DNA from: Bacteriovoracales bacterium
Lineage (GTDB): Bacteria; Bdellovibrionota; Bacteriovoracia; Bacteriovoracales; Bacteriovoracaceae
DNA length: 10,196 nt
Assembly: GCA_007117175.1 (NCBI GenBank)
Contig: SKGZ01000272.1
Location: forward strand, 1-10,196
Direction: 5' to 3'
Positions 1 to 5,735 of the stretch are shown here, piece by piece. Under the pieces are notes generated by a model. The model saw only the letters and a list, made by a program, of their open reading frames with translations, did no database searches and had not been told where the DNA came from. The position numbers were made by a program, and so were the translations under genes. The stretch's first letter is position 1, and every line of letters starts with the position of its first letter.

Positions 1-512
1 ACATCGGAGTAGGTAAAGTCTCCATAGCGGCGATTGGGATTAAAGGCGATGATGTTTTGCCAAGTTTCATCGAGATTCTCGCTGTAAACACTAGGGGGGA
101 GGACAGGGGCGAAGCCAGACTGGTGCCTTAAGAGGTCTTCTATAGTTATTTTTCTTTTTTGCAGGTCAGTACTTTGTGAGTCAAGGTACTGGGTGAGCTT
201 GTCTTCTAGTTTGAGTTTACTTTCTTCCACCAATTTTTGAATGGCCATTGCAGTAAAGATTTTTGTGATGGAGGCAATATCATAAAGTGTATTTAATTGA
301 GTGGGGATATAAGAAGTTCCAGCTTTGCTAAAGGCTGCTCGATAGAGAGCTTTTTCAGAGTTACCTGCAATAACAGTGATTGATGGAATTTGATCTTGTT
401 GTAGACGGTTTTGGATCGTTTGGGTAATGACATCTTCACTCGTTTTGGCGTGTAGATGGCCGTCATTAAAAAAAATGAGTAGTGGGAATAAAAATATCAG
501 TTTTAGCCGCAT
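1..512 (-). CDS. Exported beta-lactamase-fold serine hydrolase, N-terminal part (runs off window)
   Basis: The first 170 residues are visible; the C-terminus lies left of the window. An N-terminal hydrophobic stretch (about residues 2-15 after MRLK) followed by HLHAKT looks like a signal peptide, so the enzyme should act in the periplasm or be membrane-attached. The catalytic motif S81-I-T-K84 sits in the context YDIASITKIFTAMA, which is typical of the class C beta-lactamase / low-molecular-weight penicillin-binding protein / esterase B superfamily. Y168-S-D170, in RRYGDFTYSD, matches the second motif (YxN, often YSD or YSN in this group). The DLLRHQSGF block at about residues 126-134 is also a family hallmark. 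The third motif (KTG/HxG) lies outside the window. Substrate cannot be told: peptidoglycan peptidase, esterase and beta-lactamase all share this fold. The ATG at 512 is the first in frame after an in-frame TGA, and only a weak GAG precedes it. Confidence 0.88.
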   Translation of the reverse strand, partial: MRLKLIFLFPLLIFFNDGHLHAKTSEDVITQTIQNRLQQDQIPSITVIAGNSEKALYRAAFSKAGTSYIPTQLNTLYDIASITKIFTAMAIQKLVEESKLKLEDKLTQYLDSQSTDLQKRKITIEDLLRHQSGFAPVLPPSVYSENLDETWQNIIAFNPNRRYGDFTYSD

Positions 513-571
513 AACCGAGTGCTCATATCAGCTTTTTCTGTGTTTTGTCTCAAATGTAGTACTTTGTAAGA

Positions 572-811
572 TTAACAGGCCCACCTTAATGTTCTATGTA
601 CAGTGTACATTTCTTTCTTCAATTTATCTGGGATGCTTGAATCAAGTTCAAATAAATGGCTTAAGACCTTATATTCAATTGGGCCATCTCCTGTTTCAAA
701 AGACGACCTAGTTGACAGAAAAGCAGGGTTTACTCTTCCAGAATCTTTTTTAAGATCCATATTGAGAAACCAATCCATCTTTTCTACGCCAAGTAAACTC
801 ATCTTCTCCAC
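572..811 (-). CDS. Possible small hypothetical protein or gene remnant (79 aa)
   Basis: I do not recognise this frame. It starts at GTG (811), preceded 7 nt upstream by AGGA, and ends at TAA. The translation is hydrophilic with balanced charge and no membrane segment or signal peptide, for example LGVEKMDWFLNMDLKKDSGR in its first third and LDSSIPDKLKKEMYT near the end. It reads more like real protein than the overlapping plus-strand frame. The frame stays open upstream to 889 (HPNSSLKKELIYNLTL and onward, equally protein-like), but that part has no ATG, GTG or TTG before an in-frame TAA at 890-892. This suggests either a small gene starting at the GTG or the 3' remnant of a decayed longer gene. 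Function unknown. Confidence 0.3.
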   Translation of the reverse strand: MEKMSLLGVEKMDWFLNMDLKKDSGRVNPAFLSTRSSFETGDGPIEYKVLSHLFELDSSIPDKLKKEMYTVHRTLRWAC

Positions 812-917
812 TAATTTTTCCTGATTATTGCATAAGGTTAAGTTATATATGAGTTCTTTTTTTAAGCTTGAATTAGGATGGGTGAGAAATTAGTCTGTGA
901 GCTATGGACTCGGCATG

Positions 918-949
918 ATCTGAGCTTAACTTTACAGTTAAATTCAGAT
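918..949. repeat. Inverted repeat / hairpin, two 6-bp arms each side
   Basis: ATCTGA (918-923) pairs with TCAGAT (944-949), and TTAACT (926-931) pairs with AGTTAA (936-941), around a TTAC loop. Between the two helices lie GC opposite AT, which allows one G.T pair and leaves one mismatch. The result is an almost continuous 14-bp stem. No T run follows on either strand. It could be an operator palindrome, an RNA hairpin or part of a decayed element. Confidence 0.6.
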
Positions 950-988
950 TTGGCTTCCAAATAGTATAAGCTCTTGCGGGTCACCCCC

Positions 989-1029
989 CTATCTCTTGGA
1001 TTGTTTTTATCAAAAAATTTAAGAGATAG
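989..1029. repeat. Inverted repeat downstream of the RES gene
   Basis: CTATCTCTT (989-997) is the exact reverse complement of AAGAGATAG (1021-1029). The stem can continue inward through two G.T pairs and three A-T pairs (998-1002 with 1016-1020). It lies 30 nt beyond the RES stop codon on the minus strand. Beyond the hairpin that strand reads a run of G, not T, so it is not a classical intrinsic terminator. It could protect the 3' end of the toxin-antitoxin mRNA or be a regulatory palindrome. Confidence 0.6.
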
Positions 1030-1058
1030 AAGATCTTTCCTTTAGAGGTCTTATCTGA

Positions 1059-1499
1059 TTATTTTGTTAATCTAGAATCCAAGTAGAATAGGCCATGAGA
1101 AGTAATCTTTAACGAAGAGAAAGATGAATGTTCAGGATTTAAAAGAAAATTATTCTCTCTTTCAACGACAGCAGAGGGTACCTCTAAGGCCATATTACTT
1201 TTAGATGAAATCCATTTATCTCCAAAATGCTTACTTTTTGTTTTATCTCTTAATAATTTTAAAAGTGTTGAATCGCGGTCTATAGCAGGGTCATCGATCT
1301 CAATTTCATAGAGATAAAGAGGTGGTGCAATATCAACATCAAAATGAACAAGATTTTCTAAGACTGCTAATGATACTGATTCTGAACAATAAACCATCTT
1401 GCGACCTTTAGAATTCCAACGCCCACCATACCTAGAAGCTCCTTCTCCATCAAAAGCTTCACTTATATTGTCCTTGGTCGTCAGTCGCCAGATAATCAA
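1059..1499 (-). CDS. res: RES-domain toxin of a type II toxin-antitoxin pair
   Basis: This 146-residue protein covers a whole RES domain. Characterised RES toxins are NAD+-degrading enzymes that deplete cellular NAD+ and stop growth. The hallmark block is GGRWNSKGRKMVYCSES at residues 25-41, with R27 and Y37 spaced ten residues apart as in the known active site. E48 follows in LAVLENLVH, then the conserved serine S109 in EVPSAVV, and the NPEH block at 121-124. R27, E48 and S109 would be the Arg-Glu-Ser that names the family. Key residues are intact, so it is probably active. The start is TTG, not ATG: the codon overlaps the antitoxin stop as TTGA (1496-1499), so translation is coupled. A rare start on the toxin combined with coupling should keep toxin below antitoxin. 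An inverted repeat lies just downstream. Confidence 0.92.
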   Translation of the reverse strand: MIIWRLTTKDNISEAFDGEGASRYGGRWNSKGRKMVYCSESVSLAVLENLVHFDVDIAPPLYLYEIEIDDPAIDRDSTLLKLLRDKTKSKHFGDKWISSKSNMALEVPSAVVERENNFLLNPEHSSFSSLKITSHGLFYLDSRLTK

Positions 1500-1924
1500 C
1501 TATATACTCCATCTCTAATTCTCCCTAGAATGGCCATGACTTCTTCTGCTCCGATATCTGAATCAAGATACGAAATAGGTGCACTCTCACCCAATGCCCT
1601 ATTCGGTCTCTTAAGCCAAGTGGCTACTTTATCGTCAACTTTAAAAACATCTAATGCTTCTAAATATATACGAGCTAGACGAATGACTTTTTCGGATTCT
1701 TCTGGAGTCAATTTTTCACTGGGCTTTTTAAACCTTCGGCTTAACGTTCTAATTTTTAATCCAACAAACTCTGCAAATTCTTCCTGGTTAATTTGAATAT
1801 CTTTGATAAGTTTTTTAGCAAAGCTTGCCTTGATTCCCGATCTTGATAAGTTGATAATATCAAAGGTTGTAATATCCGTCCTTCTAAGACCAAAATAAGT
1901 ACCTATTTGTTTAGCGTTGTCCAT
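1496..1924 (-). CDS. xre: Xre/MbcA/ParS-type antitoxin (DUF2384) partner of RES
   Basis: This 142-residue protein lies directly upstream of res and overlaps it by 4 nt. The N-terminal half (about 23-75) is an Xre-like helix-turn-helix region, with INQEEFAEFVGLKIRTLSRR as the recognisable helices. The C-terminal part (about 88-142: YLEALDVFKVDDKVATWLKR, then NRALGESAPISYL and ILGRIRDGVYS) is the DUF2384 toxin-binding domain. The family neutralises RES by binding its active site and represses its own promoter. The ATG at 1924 is preceded by a perfect AGGAGG at 1930-1935, much stronger than any signal for the toxin. A TATAAT -10 box and repeated GTCTTT/AAAGAC sites upstream fit autoregulation. 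Length and domain order are normal for the family. Confidence 0.92.
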   Translation of the reverse strand: MDNAKQIGTYFGLRRTDITTFDIINLSRSGIKASFAKKLIKDIQINQEEFAEFVGLKIRTLSRRFKKPSEKLTPEESEKVIRLARIYLEALDVFKVDDKVATWLKRPNRALGESAPISYLDSDIGAEEVMAILGRIRDGVYS

Positions 1925-1929
1925 AAAGA

Positions 1930-1935
1930 CCTCCT
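1930..1935 (-). promoter_or_regulatory. Strong Shine-Dalgarno of the antitoxin gene
   Basis: On the minus strand AGGAGGT lies a few bases before the ATG at 1924. It is the best ribosome binding site in the window and fixes the antitoxin start. A GTCTTT operator-like half-site runs from the end of this SD to the start codon. Confidence 0.85.
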
Positions 1936-1949
1936 GCCATTTGTCTTTT

Positions 1950-1955
1950 ATTATA
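1950..1955 (-). promoter_or_regulatory. -10 box (TATAAT) of the xre-res operon
   Basis: The minus strand carries a perfect TATAAT, which predicts transcription start near 1943, about 20 nt before the antitoxin ATG. No good -35 hexamer sits at 17 bp; that position holds AAGACT, part of the operator-like palindrome. An imperfect -35 overlapped by a repressor site is common in toxin-antitoxin operons. Confidence 0.65.
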
Positions 1956-1973
1956 TCGTCATTTGGCGTAAAA

Positions 1974-1994
1974 GTCTTTAGTTATTTTAAAGAC
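1974..1994. promoter_or_regulatory. Putative antitoxin operator (GTCTTTA-N7-TAAAGAC)
   Basis: GTCTTTA (1974-1980) and TAAAGAC (1988-1994) form a perfect 7-bp inverted repeat with a 7-bp spacer, covering the -35 region. The core recurs nearer the gene: GTCTTT at 1943-1948, at the predicted transcription start, and AAAGAC at 1925-1930, between SD and start codon. Four copies of one hexamer core in 70 bp, bracketing the promoter, suggest a cooperative autoregulatory operator for the Xre protein. This is inferred from layout, not from a known consensus. Confidence 0.55.
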
Positions 1995-2003
1995 CGTCTA
2001 AAC

Positions 2004-2031
2004 TATCTTAATGAGGGACCATTAATAGATA
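2004..2031 (-). terminator. Weak hairpin over the porin stop codon
   Basis: TTAATG (2008-2013) and CATTAA (2020-2025) pair around AGGGAC, and TATC/GATA outside extends the stem with a 2-nt bulge. The porin stop codon (2022-2024) lies within it. The stem is AT-rich and no T run follows on the minus strand, so termination here is doubtful. Confidence 0.2.
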
Positions 2032-3209
2032 AAACCAAAACCAATTTCCAATTGGTTAGCTTGTCCTAGGGTGGTATTGGGATGGTGATTCTTGCGAAAT
2101 TGAAAATTACCTTTAAAAACTAGATTGCGTTTGGGGCGAATATTAACACCTAATGTAATAATTTCAAGGTCCTGTCTTTCGGTGGTAAGGTTCATCAGCG
2201 CTGGGTCAATTTGCCCGTGAGTATCCAGTCTTTCATAGCGAATAAAAAGCGGTATTTTCCAGTCCGGATTCAGTGAGGTGTGGGGATTAATATCATAGCG
2301 AATTTCGCTATAGTGGCCTTTGACTTGGCTTCCCATGACTTGTCCGCTGACTTGGTAGAGTTGTTCGGTTTGAGAAAGTGAGCCACGAGTGAGCAAAGTG
2401 AAGAACTGCCATTGCCCCAGGGTCCATTCCAGGTAAGAGGAGACTAAGTTGAGCCTGGGATTCATTTGAGCGTTGTGATGGCCAGCAGTACCAGTGTAGC
2501 CTGAGAGAGCAAAGGCCAGTTCATTTTCTTTGTCATATTTAATTTGTCCGTTGAATGCACCGTTGGCCGGACGATCAAAGCCCATAAAGCGGCCATCTCG
2601 GGCCCAAGTGCTCTCGCGAAATTCTTGGGCGTCTAGTCCCTTGGTGATTCCTAGGCTGTACTCCCAATGCTCACTTAAATTTCCATAGAACATCACTCCC
2701 GGCTCAACCCATTGAGAGGGGATGATTAAGCGCTCAACCTCCGGTCGATTGACGGTGTAAAAGGCAATGGGTTCTTCATTAATATTCACATAGCCTATAG
2801 GCAGAGGGTAATTTCCCACTCGCAAGTTAAATTTTGGGTGAATGAGAAAATCGATCATGGCCTCGATATTGGCTTCAAACAGACTGTGATGAACTCCGTC
2901 ATGGATAAACTCGAATTGAAAATCACTATTAAAGATGATTCGATCAGTAAATTTATAACCAAAATAAGTACCAGAGCGGTAGAGATTGGTGTAATAGCTT
3001 TCCAGTTCTCCCGATCGGTTTTTACTTTCGGTATAGTGAACACCGTTAATTTCCCCAAAGCCGCTAAAAGAAAATTTTTGATCGGCGGTGTAGATCTTAG
3101 AAGCGGCGTTGGCCAGACCTGCTTGTTTGATATACTTAAGGTCAGGAACCAGTTCGTCGGCTAGCAAAGTGTTATTATAAATAAAAAGCAAAATCGCCAA
3201 ATACTTCAT
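2022..3209 (-). CDS. Outer-membrane porin, OprP/phosphate-selective-porin-like
   Basis: This 395-residue exported beta-barrel protein should form a diffusion channel in the outer membrane. A signal peptide (MKYLAILLFIYNNTLLA, cleavage probably after A17) is followed by a mature protein of alternating hydrophobic/polar strands rich in aromatic residues. It ends in EIGFGFIY with a terminal aromatic, as BAM-inserted barrels do. The blocks RVGNYPLPIGYVNINEEP, FYTVNRPEVERLIIPSQW and, further on, GLDAQEF with WARDGR are what I associate with the porin O/P-like group. Solute is unknown; family names such as phosphate-selective are not reliable predictors. I chose the ATG at 3209 because the signal peptide begins there. 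The frame continues to 3287, but that would put a long odd extension before the signal peptide and overlap the divergent flavoprotein gene. No Shine-Dalgarno precedes 3209, and a promoter-like pair sits just upstream. Confidence 0.82.
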   Translation of the reverse strand: MKYLAILLFIYNNTLLADELVPDLKYIKQAGLANAASKIYTADQKFSFSGFGEINGVHYTESKNRSGELESYYTNLYRSGTYFGYKFTDRIIFNSDFQFEFIHDGVHHSLFEANIEAMIDFLIHPKFNLRVGNYPLPIGYVNINEEPIAFYTVNRPEVERLIIPSQWVEPGVMFYGNLSEHWEYSLGITKGLDAQEFRESTWARDGRFMGFDRPANGAFNGQIKYDKENELAFALSGYTGTAGHHNAQMNPRLNLVSSYLEWTLGQWQFFTLLTRGSLSQTEQLYQVSGQVMGSQVKGHYSEIRYDINPHTSLNPDWKIPLFIRYERLDTHGQIDPALMNLTTERQDLEIITLGVNIRPKRNLVFKGNFQFRKNHHPNTTLGQANQLEIGFGFIY

Positions 3210-3218
3210 CACTATGCT

Positions 3219-3248
3219 ATTATTGTAGCAATTGAATTTCATCGTCAA
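3219..3248 (-). promoter_or_regulatory. Putative porin promoter
   Basis: On the minus strand TTGACG (3243-3248) is followed by TACAAT at 3222-3227 (spacer 15) or AATAAT at 3219-3224 (spacer 18). Either pairing puts the transcription start about 3-6 nt before the ATG at 3209, so the porin mRNA may be nearly leaderless. This agrees with the missing Shine-Dalgarno. Confidence 0.4.
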
Positions 3249-3254
3249 TTGAAT
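3229..3254. repeat. Direct repeat CAATTGAAT, 17-bp period, between divergent genes
   Basis: CAATTGAAT occurs at 3229-3237 and again at 3246-3254. Each copy starts with the palindrome CAATTG. The copies lie within the 55 bp separating the porin and flavoprotein starts and overlap the putative porin -35 box. A regulator site for both genes is possible, though two copies of an AT-rich 9-mer could be chance. Confidence 0.35.
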
Positions 3255-3264
3255 GAGGGATACT

Positions 3265-4641
3265 ATGAAAAAAATTGAAGTGGCCATTATTGGGGCTGGA
3301 ACTGCAGGATTGACTGCTCGCAGACAGGTGGCGGCTCACACCTCAAATTATTTGGTTTTTGATGGGGGAGAGTTAGGCACGACCTGCGCTAGAGTGGGTT
3401 GTATGCCCTCTAAGGTTTTAATACAAGCGGCTAATGATTATTATCGTTTGCAAAAAATAGCCCAAGAGGGAATTGAAGTGGGGGCCAGTAAAGTTCACGG
3501 GGTACAGGTGATGAAGCATGTGCGCCAATTGCGCGATCGCTTTACCTCGGGAGTGATTCGCTCCCATGAAAATTGGCAAGAGCATTTAATTCGTCATCAT
3601 GTTCGCTTTATTGATGAGCACACCTTTGAGGCGGGAGGTGAAAAGTACTTTGCAGAAAAAATAATTATTGCCACCGGCTCTTCTCCTTTTATTCCCGATC
3701 AATGGCAGCAGTACTCTGATTTTATCATGACCACTGATCAATTCTTTGAGCTAGAGGACTTACCTGATAATCTAGCTGTGATTGGCATGGGAGTGATTGG
3801 TATTGAGCTAGGACAGGCCCTAGCACGCTTGGGTAAAAAAGTGCACAGCTTTAGTTCGAATCGGCGCTTAGGTGGTCTACAAGATCCAGTTATTCAAAAT
3901 TATGCTGTTGACTTGATGGCCCAAGAAATGGATTTATCCTTTCAAAGAGCAAAACCCATGGGAGTCAGCTCCAGCGGAAAGTTAATTGTAGGTGAGGCTG
4001 ATCAGCAGTTTGAGTTTGATCGAGTCCTTTTAACCATGGGACGAAGGGCCAATCTTTCACAATTAGCTCATCCAATCTTTGAAAATGCCCAAGTGGATGC
4101 ACACACCATGCAGTTAAAGGGGCATCCCCATATTTTTATTGCTGGAGATGCTAATTCTGAAAAACCTCTCTTGCACGAAGCAGCTGATGAGGGGGTGATT
4201 GCCGGTCGCAATGCTATGGCTGGTGTAGAGAAAAATTATCGCCGTAGAGTTTTTCTTTCCATTACATTTTCTGAGCCCAATATTGTCATGGTGGGAGAGA
4301 ACTTTTTGCAATTAAGTGAGAAAAAAGTAGACTTTGTCACCGGCTCAGTCAGTTTTGAAGGGCAGGGGCGAAGCTTGGTGAAGTTAAAAAACAAAGGACT
4401 TTTACATGTCTATGTGCAGCGACAAACCGGTGAGATTCTGGGAGCAGAGATGATTGCTCCTGATGGGGAACATCTAGGGCACTTAATCGCTTGGGCCATC
4501 AGTTGTCAGTTAAGTGTCTTGCAAGTTTTAGCTCTGCCTTTTTACCATCCAGTGGTGGAAGAGGGGTTAAGGACTGCATTAAGAGATGCTGCTCAACAAA
4601 CAGTTTTAGCAAGTGAGTCGCTAGAGGTTTTCCCTCTTTAG
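3265..4641 (+). CDS. Dihydrolipoamide dehydrogenase-like FAD/NAD(P) disulfide oxidoreductase
   Basis: This 458-residue protein is a class I pyridine nucleotide-disulfide oxidoreductase, the family of dihydrolipoamide dehydrogenase, glutathione reductase and mercuric reductase. It is cytoplasmic and would pass electrons between NAD(P)H and a disulfide through FAD. The FAD-binding GxGxxG is GAGTAG at 10-15. The redox-active disulfide is C41-ARVG-C46 followed by MPSK. A second nucleotide site appears in the VIGMGVIGIELGQAL block. FIAGDAN precedes LLHEAADEG, and the C-terminal dimerisation domain carries the catalytic pair H428-PVVE-E433 in FYHPVVEEGLRTALRD. All catalytic residues are present. 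It resembles the shorter, stand-alone dihydrolipoamide dehydrogenase-like branch. No pyruvate or 2-oxoglutarate dehydrogenase gene is nearby, so the true substrate is open. The ATG at 3265 has GAGGG 5 nt upstream (3255-3259); the in-frame ATG at 3253 would add MRDT and lacks such a site. Confidence 0.88.
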   Translation: MKKIEVAIIGAGTAGLTARRQVAAHTSNYLVFDGGELGTTCARVGCMPSKVLIQAANDYYRLQKIAQEGIEVGASKVHGVQVMKHVRQLRDRFTSGVIRSHENWQEHLIRHHVRFIDEHTFEAGGEKYFAEKIIIATGSSPFIPDQWQQYSDFIMTTDQFFELEDLPDNLAVIGMGVIGIELGQALARLGKKVHSFSSNRRLGGLQDPVIQNYAVDLMAQEMDLSFQRAKPMGVSSSGKLIVGEADQQFEFDRVLLTMGRRANLSQLAHPIFENAQVDAHTMQLKGHPHIFIAGDANSEKPLLHEAADEGVIAGRNAMAGVEKNYRRRVFLSITFSEPNIVMVGENFLQLSEKKVDFVTGSVSFEGQGRSLVKLKNKGLLHVYVQRQTGEILGAEMIAPDGEHLGHLIAWAISCQLSVLQVLALPFYHPVVEEGLRTALRDAAQQTVLASESLEVFPL

Positions 4642-4647
4642 TTTTTT
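4621..4647 (+). terminator. Probable intrinsic terminator of the flavoprotein gene
   Basis: AGAGG (4623-4627) pairs with CCTCT (4633-4637) around TTTTC, and CT/AG outside can add two pairs across a small bulge. Six T residues follow at 4642-4647. The hairpin lies over the last codons and the TAG stop (4639-4641), so the terminator is built into the end of the gene. On the minus strand the same hairpin has no T run. Confidence 0.5.
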
Positions 4648-5735
4648 CTAGCTGGAATAAAATTAAAGGCACGTGTTACTTTCGCGCAACACAGGTAGCA
4701 GCTTTCATCAATGGGAGTGTTTTGAATTAACTTGAGAAAGTCCTGGTTTTGATCTTCACTGATCACAATGCGAAGGAGTTGGTGGGCGGGGACAATGTCA
4801 TCACTTTCAAGGTTTAAAAGCTTACTGGGCTGAATGGTGGCACCACTGATACCAATAGAGTTTAAGGCCTTGGTGATTAAGGAGCAATCTTGCTCTTCAG
4901 CGTGAACAATATATTCATAACCACTAAAGTAACGGGTATTTTTTTGCTTCTTGATTTTTTGTTGAGAGCGTCTCCAATGGATATTTCCTTTCAAAGAGTC
5001 AATGGCCGCGATCATTTGCTCTAAAGCGGCAGCGTGGGAAATAGGATCTTGAGATGGCTTTAAATGAACAATTCCCTTGTGAAGAGGTGTCTGCCAAATA
5101 AAGCCGCGGCCGGGACGATTCAGTCTTCCATCGTAAATCATGTGCTCAAAAATAGAGGGAGCTTCTTCTGCGCCGCTCACTACTGTTAGAATTTCTTTTT
5201 CCTTGGGGATGGTAATGCGCAATAATCCGATTTGATCCCTTAGGCCTGTTCCCGAGGCGCTGAGAATGGTAGGAACAATTCCATGGTTAAGTGCCACTTC
5301 ACAAAGTTCATTATTTTGACCTCTGGCAGTTGTGCAAAAAGTTTGGGTGAGGTTTTCAAACAGAGCAATTGAGGATTTTTGCTCTACTTGAACCTGATTG
5401 ATAAGATGATCAATTGATTTATTAAAACTGACTTCTCTGGAGATAATCGAACCTCGGCCTGTGATATCAAACTGGCACAGTTCTGCGATGCTTTTCATCA
5501 CTTTCTCTTCATCATCTTCAGTGACATAGAAGAAGATTGTTTCAAAAGAGTCTACTTCTATATGACTGCCGATCAGGCGAGTTAAAAAGTTTGCTTGAGA
5601 TTGATAAGCACATCTAGAAAATGAGTAATAGACTCGATAGATTCCCATTTTAGCTAATTGATCAAAAAAATCTTTAGCCAACGAGGTTCTGAGAAAGACA
5701 GTGATCTTGCAAAATGTTTTTTGAATATTATCCAT
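4638..5735 (-). CDS. Triple P-II-like regulatory protein linked to DUF1538 transporter
   Basis: This 365-residue soluble protein has no signal peptide or membrane segment. I read three successive P-II-like modules. Module A is about 8-104, with FETIFFYVTEDDEEKVMKSI then DITGRGSIISREV. Module B is about 141-222, with HGIVPTILSASGTGLRD, then a strand and helix, then NRPGRGFIWQTPLHKGI. Module C is about 271-356, with ITKALNSIGISGATIQP then LLRIVISEDQNQDFLKLI. P-II proteins are ferredoxin-like homotrimers that bind adenine nucleotides between subunits and dock on transporters or enzymes, so three modules in one chain could form a pseudotrimer. Modules A and B keep the PGRG/TGRG turn; C lacks it and ends in C346-x-x-C349-C350. 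Its ATG lies inside the end of the DUF1538 gene (8-nt overlap, ATGGATAA), which implies translational coupling and a shared job. Small P-II-like proteins are commonly encoded beside DUF1538 genes. The two-module reading is fairly secure, the third less so. Ligand unknown. Confidence 0.65.
   Translation of the reverse strand: MDNIQKTFCKITVFLRTSLAKDFFDQLAKMGIYRVYYSFSRCAYQSQANFLTRLIGSHIEVDSFETIFFYVTEDDEEKVMKSIAELCQFDITGRGSIISREVSFNKSIDHLINQVQVEQKSSIALFENLTQTFCTTARGQNNELCEVALNHGIVPTILSASGTGLRDQIGLLRITIPKEKEILTVVSGAEEAPSIFEHMIYDGRLNRPGRGFIWQTPLHKGIVHLKPSQDPISHAAALEQMIAAIDSLKGNIHWRRSQQKIKKQKNTRYFSGYEYIVHAEEQDCSLITKALNSIGISGATIQPSKLLNLESDDIVPAHQLLRIVISEDQNQDFLKLIQNTPIDESCYLCCAKVTRAFNFIPARKN

Larger units (their letters stand above)
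513..1058. other. Gene-poor interval between hydrolase and RES toxin
   Basis: These 546 bases hold no gene I can identify with confidence. They contain one doubtful small reading frame on the minus strand (572-811, open without a start to 889) and two inverted repeats (918-949 and 989-1029). Neither repeat is followed by a T run on either strand, so I do not call them terminators. Any promoter of the hydrolase should lie in 513-600, but I see no convincing -35/-10 pair there. Confidence 0.6.

Noticed and set aside
427..711. 94-aa plus-strand frame over the hydrolase start
   Set aside because: It runs antisense through the hydrolase signal peptide into noncoding DNA, is rich in Cys/Ser/Leu without motif, and has no ribosome binding site.
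603..824. Plus-strand reading frame of 73 aa with an ATG
   Set aside because: It overlaps the minus-strand frame 572-811 almost completely, lacks a ribosome binding site, and its Ser/Phe-rich composition looks like the complement of a more protein-like frame.
989..1029. Inverted repeat as intrinsic terminator of xre-res
   Set aside because: The stem is convincing, but on the minus strand it is followed by a G run, not a T run. I list it as a repeat only.
2838..3164. 108-aa plus-strand frame inside the porin
   Set aside because: Shadow of the porin coding strand: no start signal and no recognisable motif, while the minus-strand translation is a coherent barrel protein.
3210..3287. N-terminal extension of the porin to 3287
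   Set aside because: The extension would put about 26 residues before a clear signal peptide and run across the start of the divergent flavoprotein gene. The ATG at 3209 opens directly on the signal peptide.
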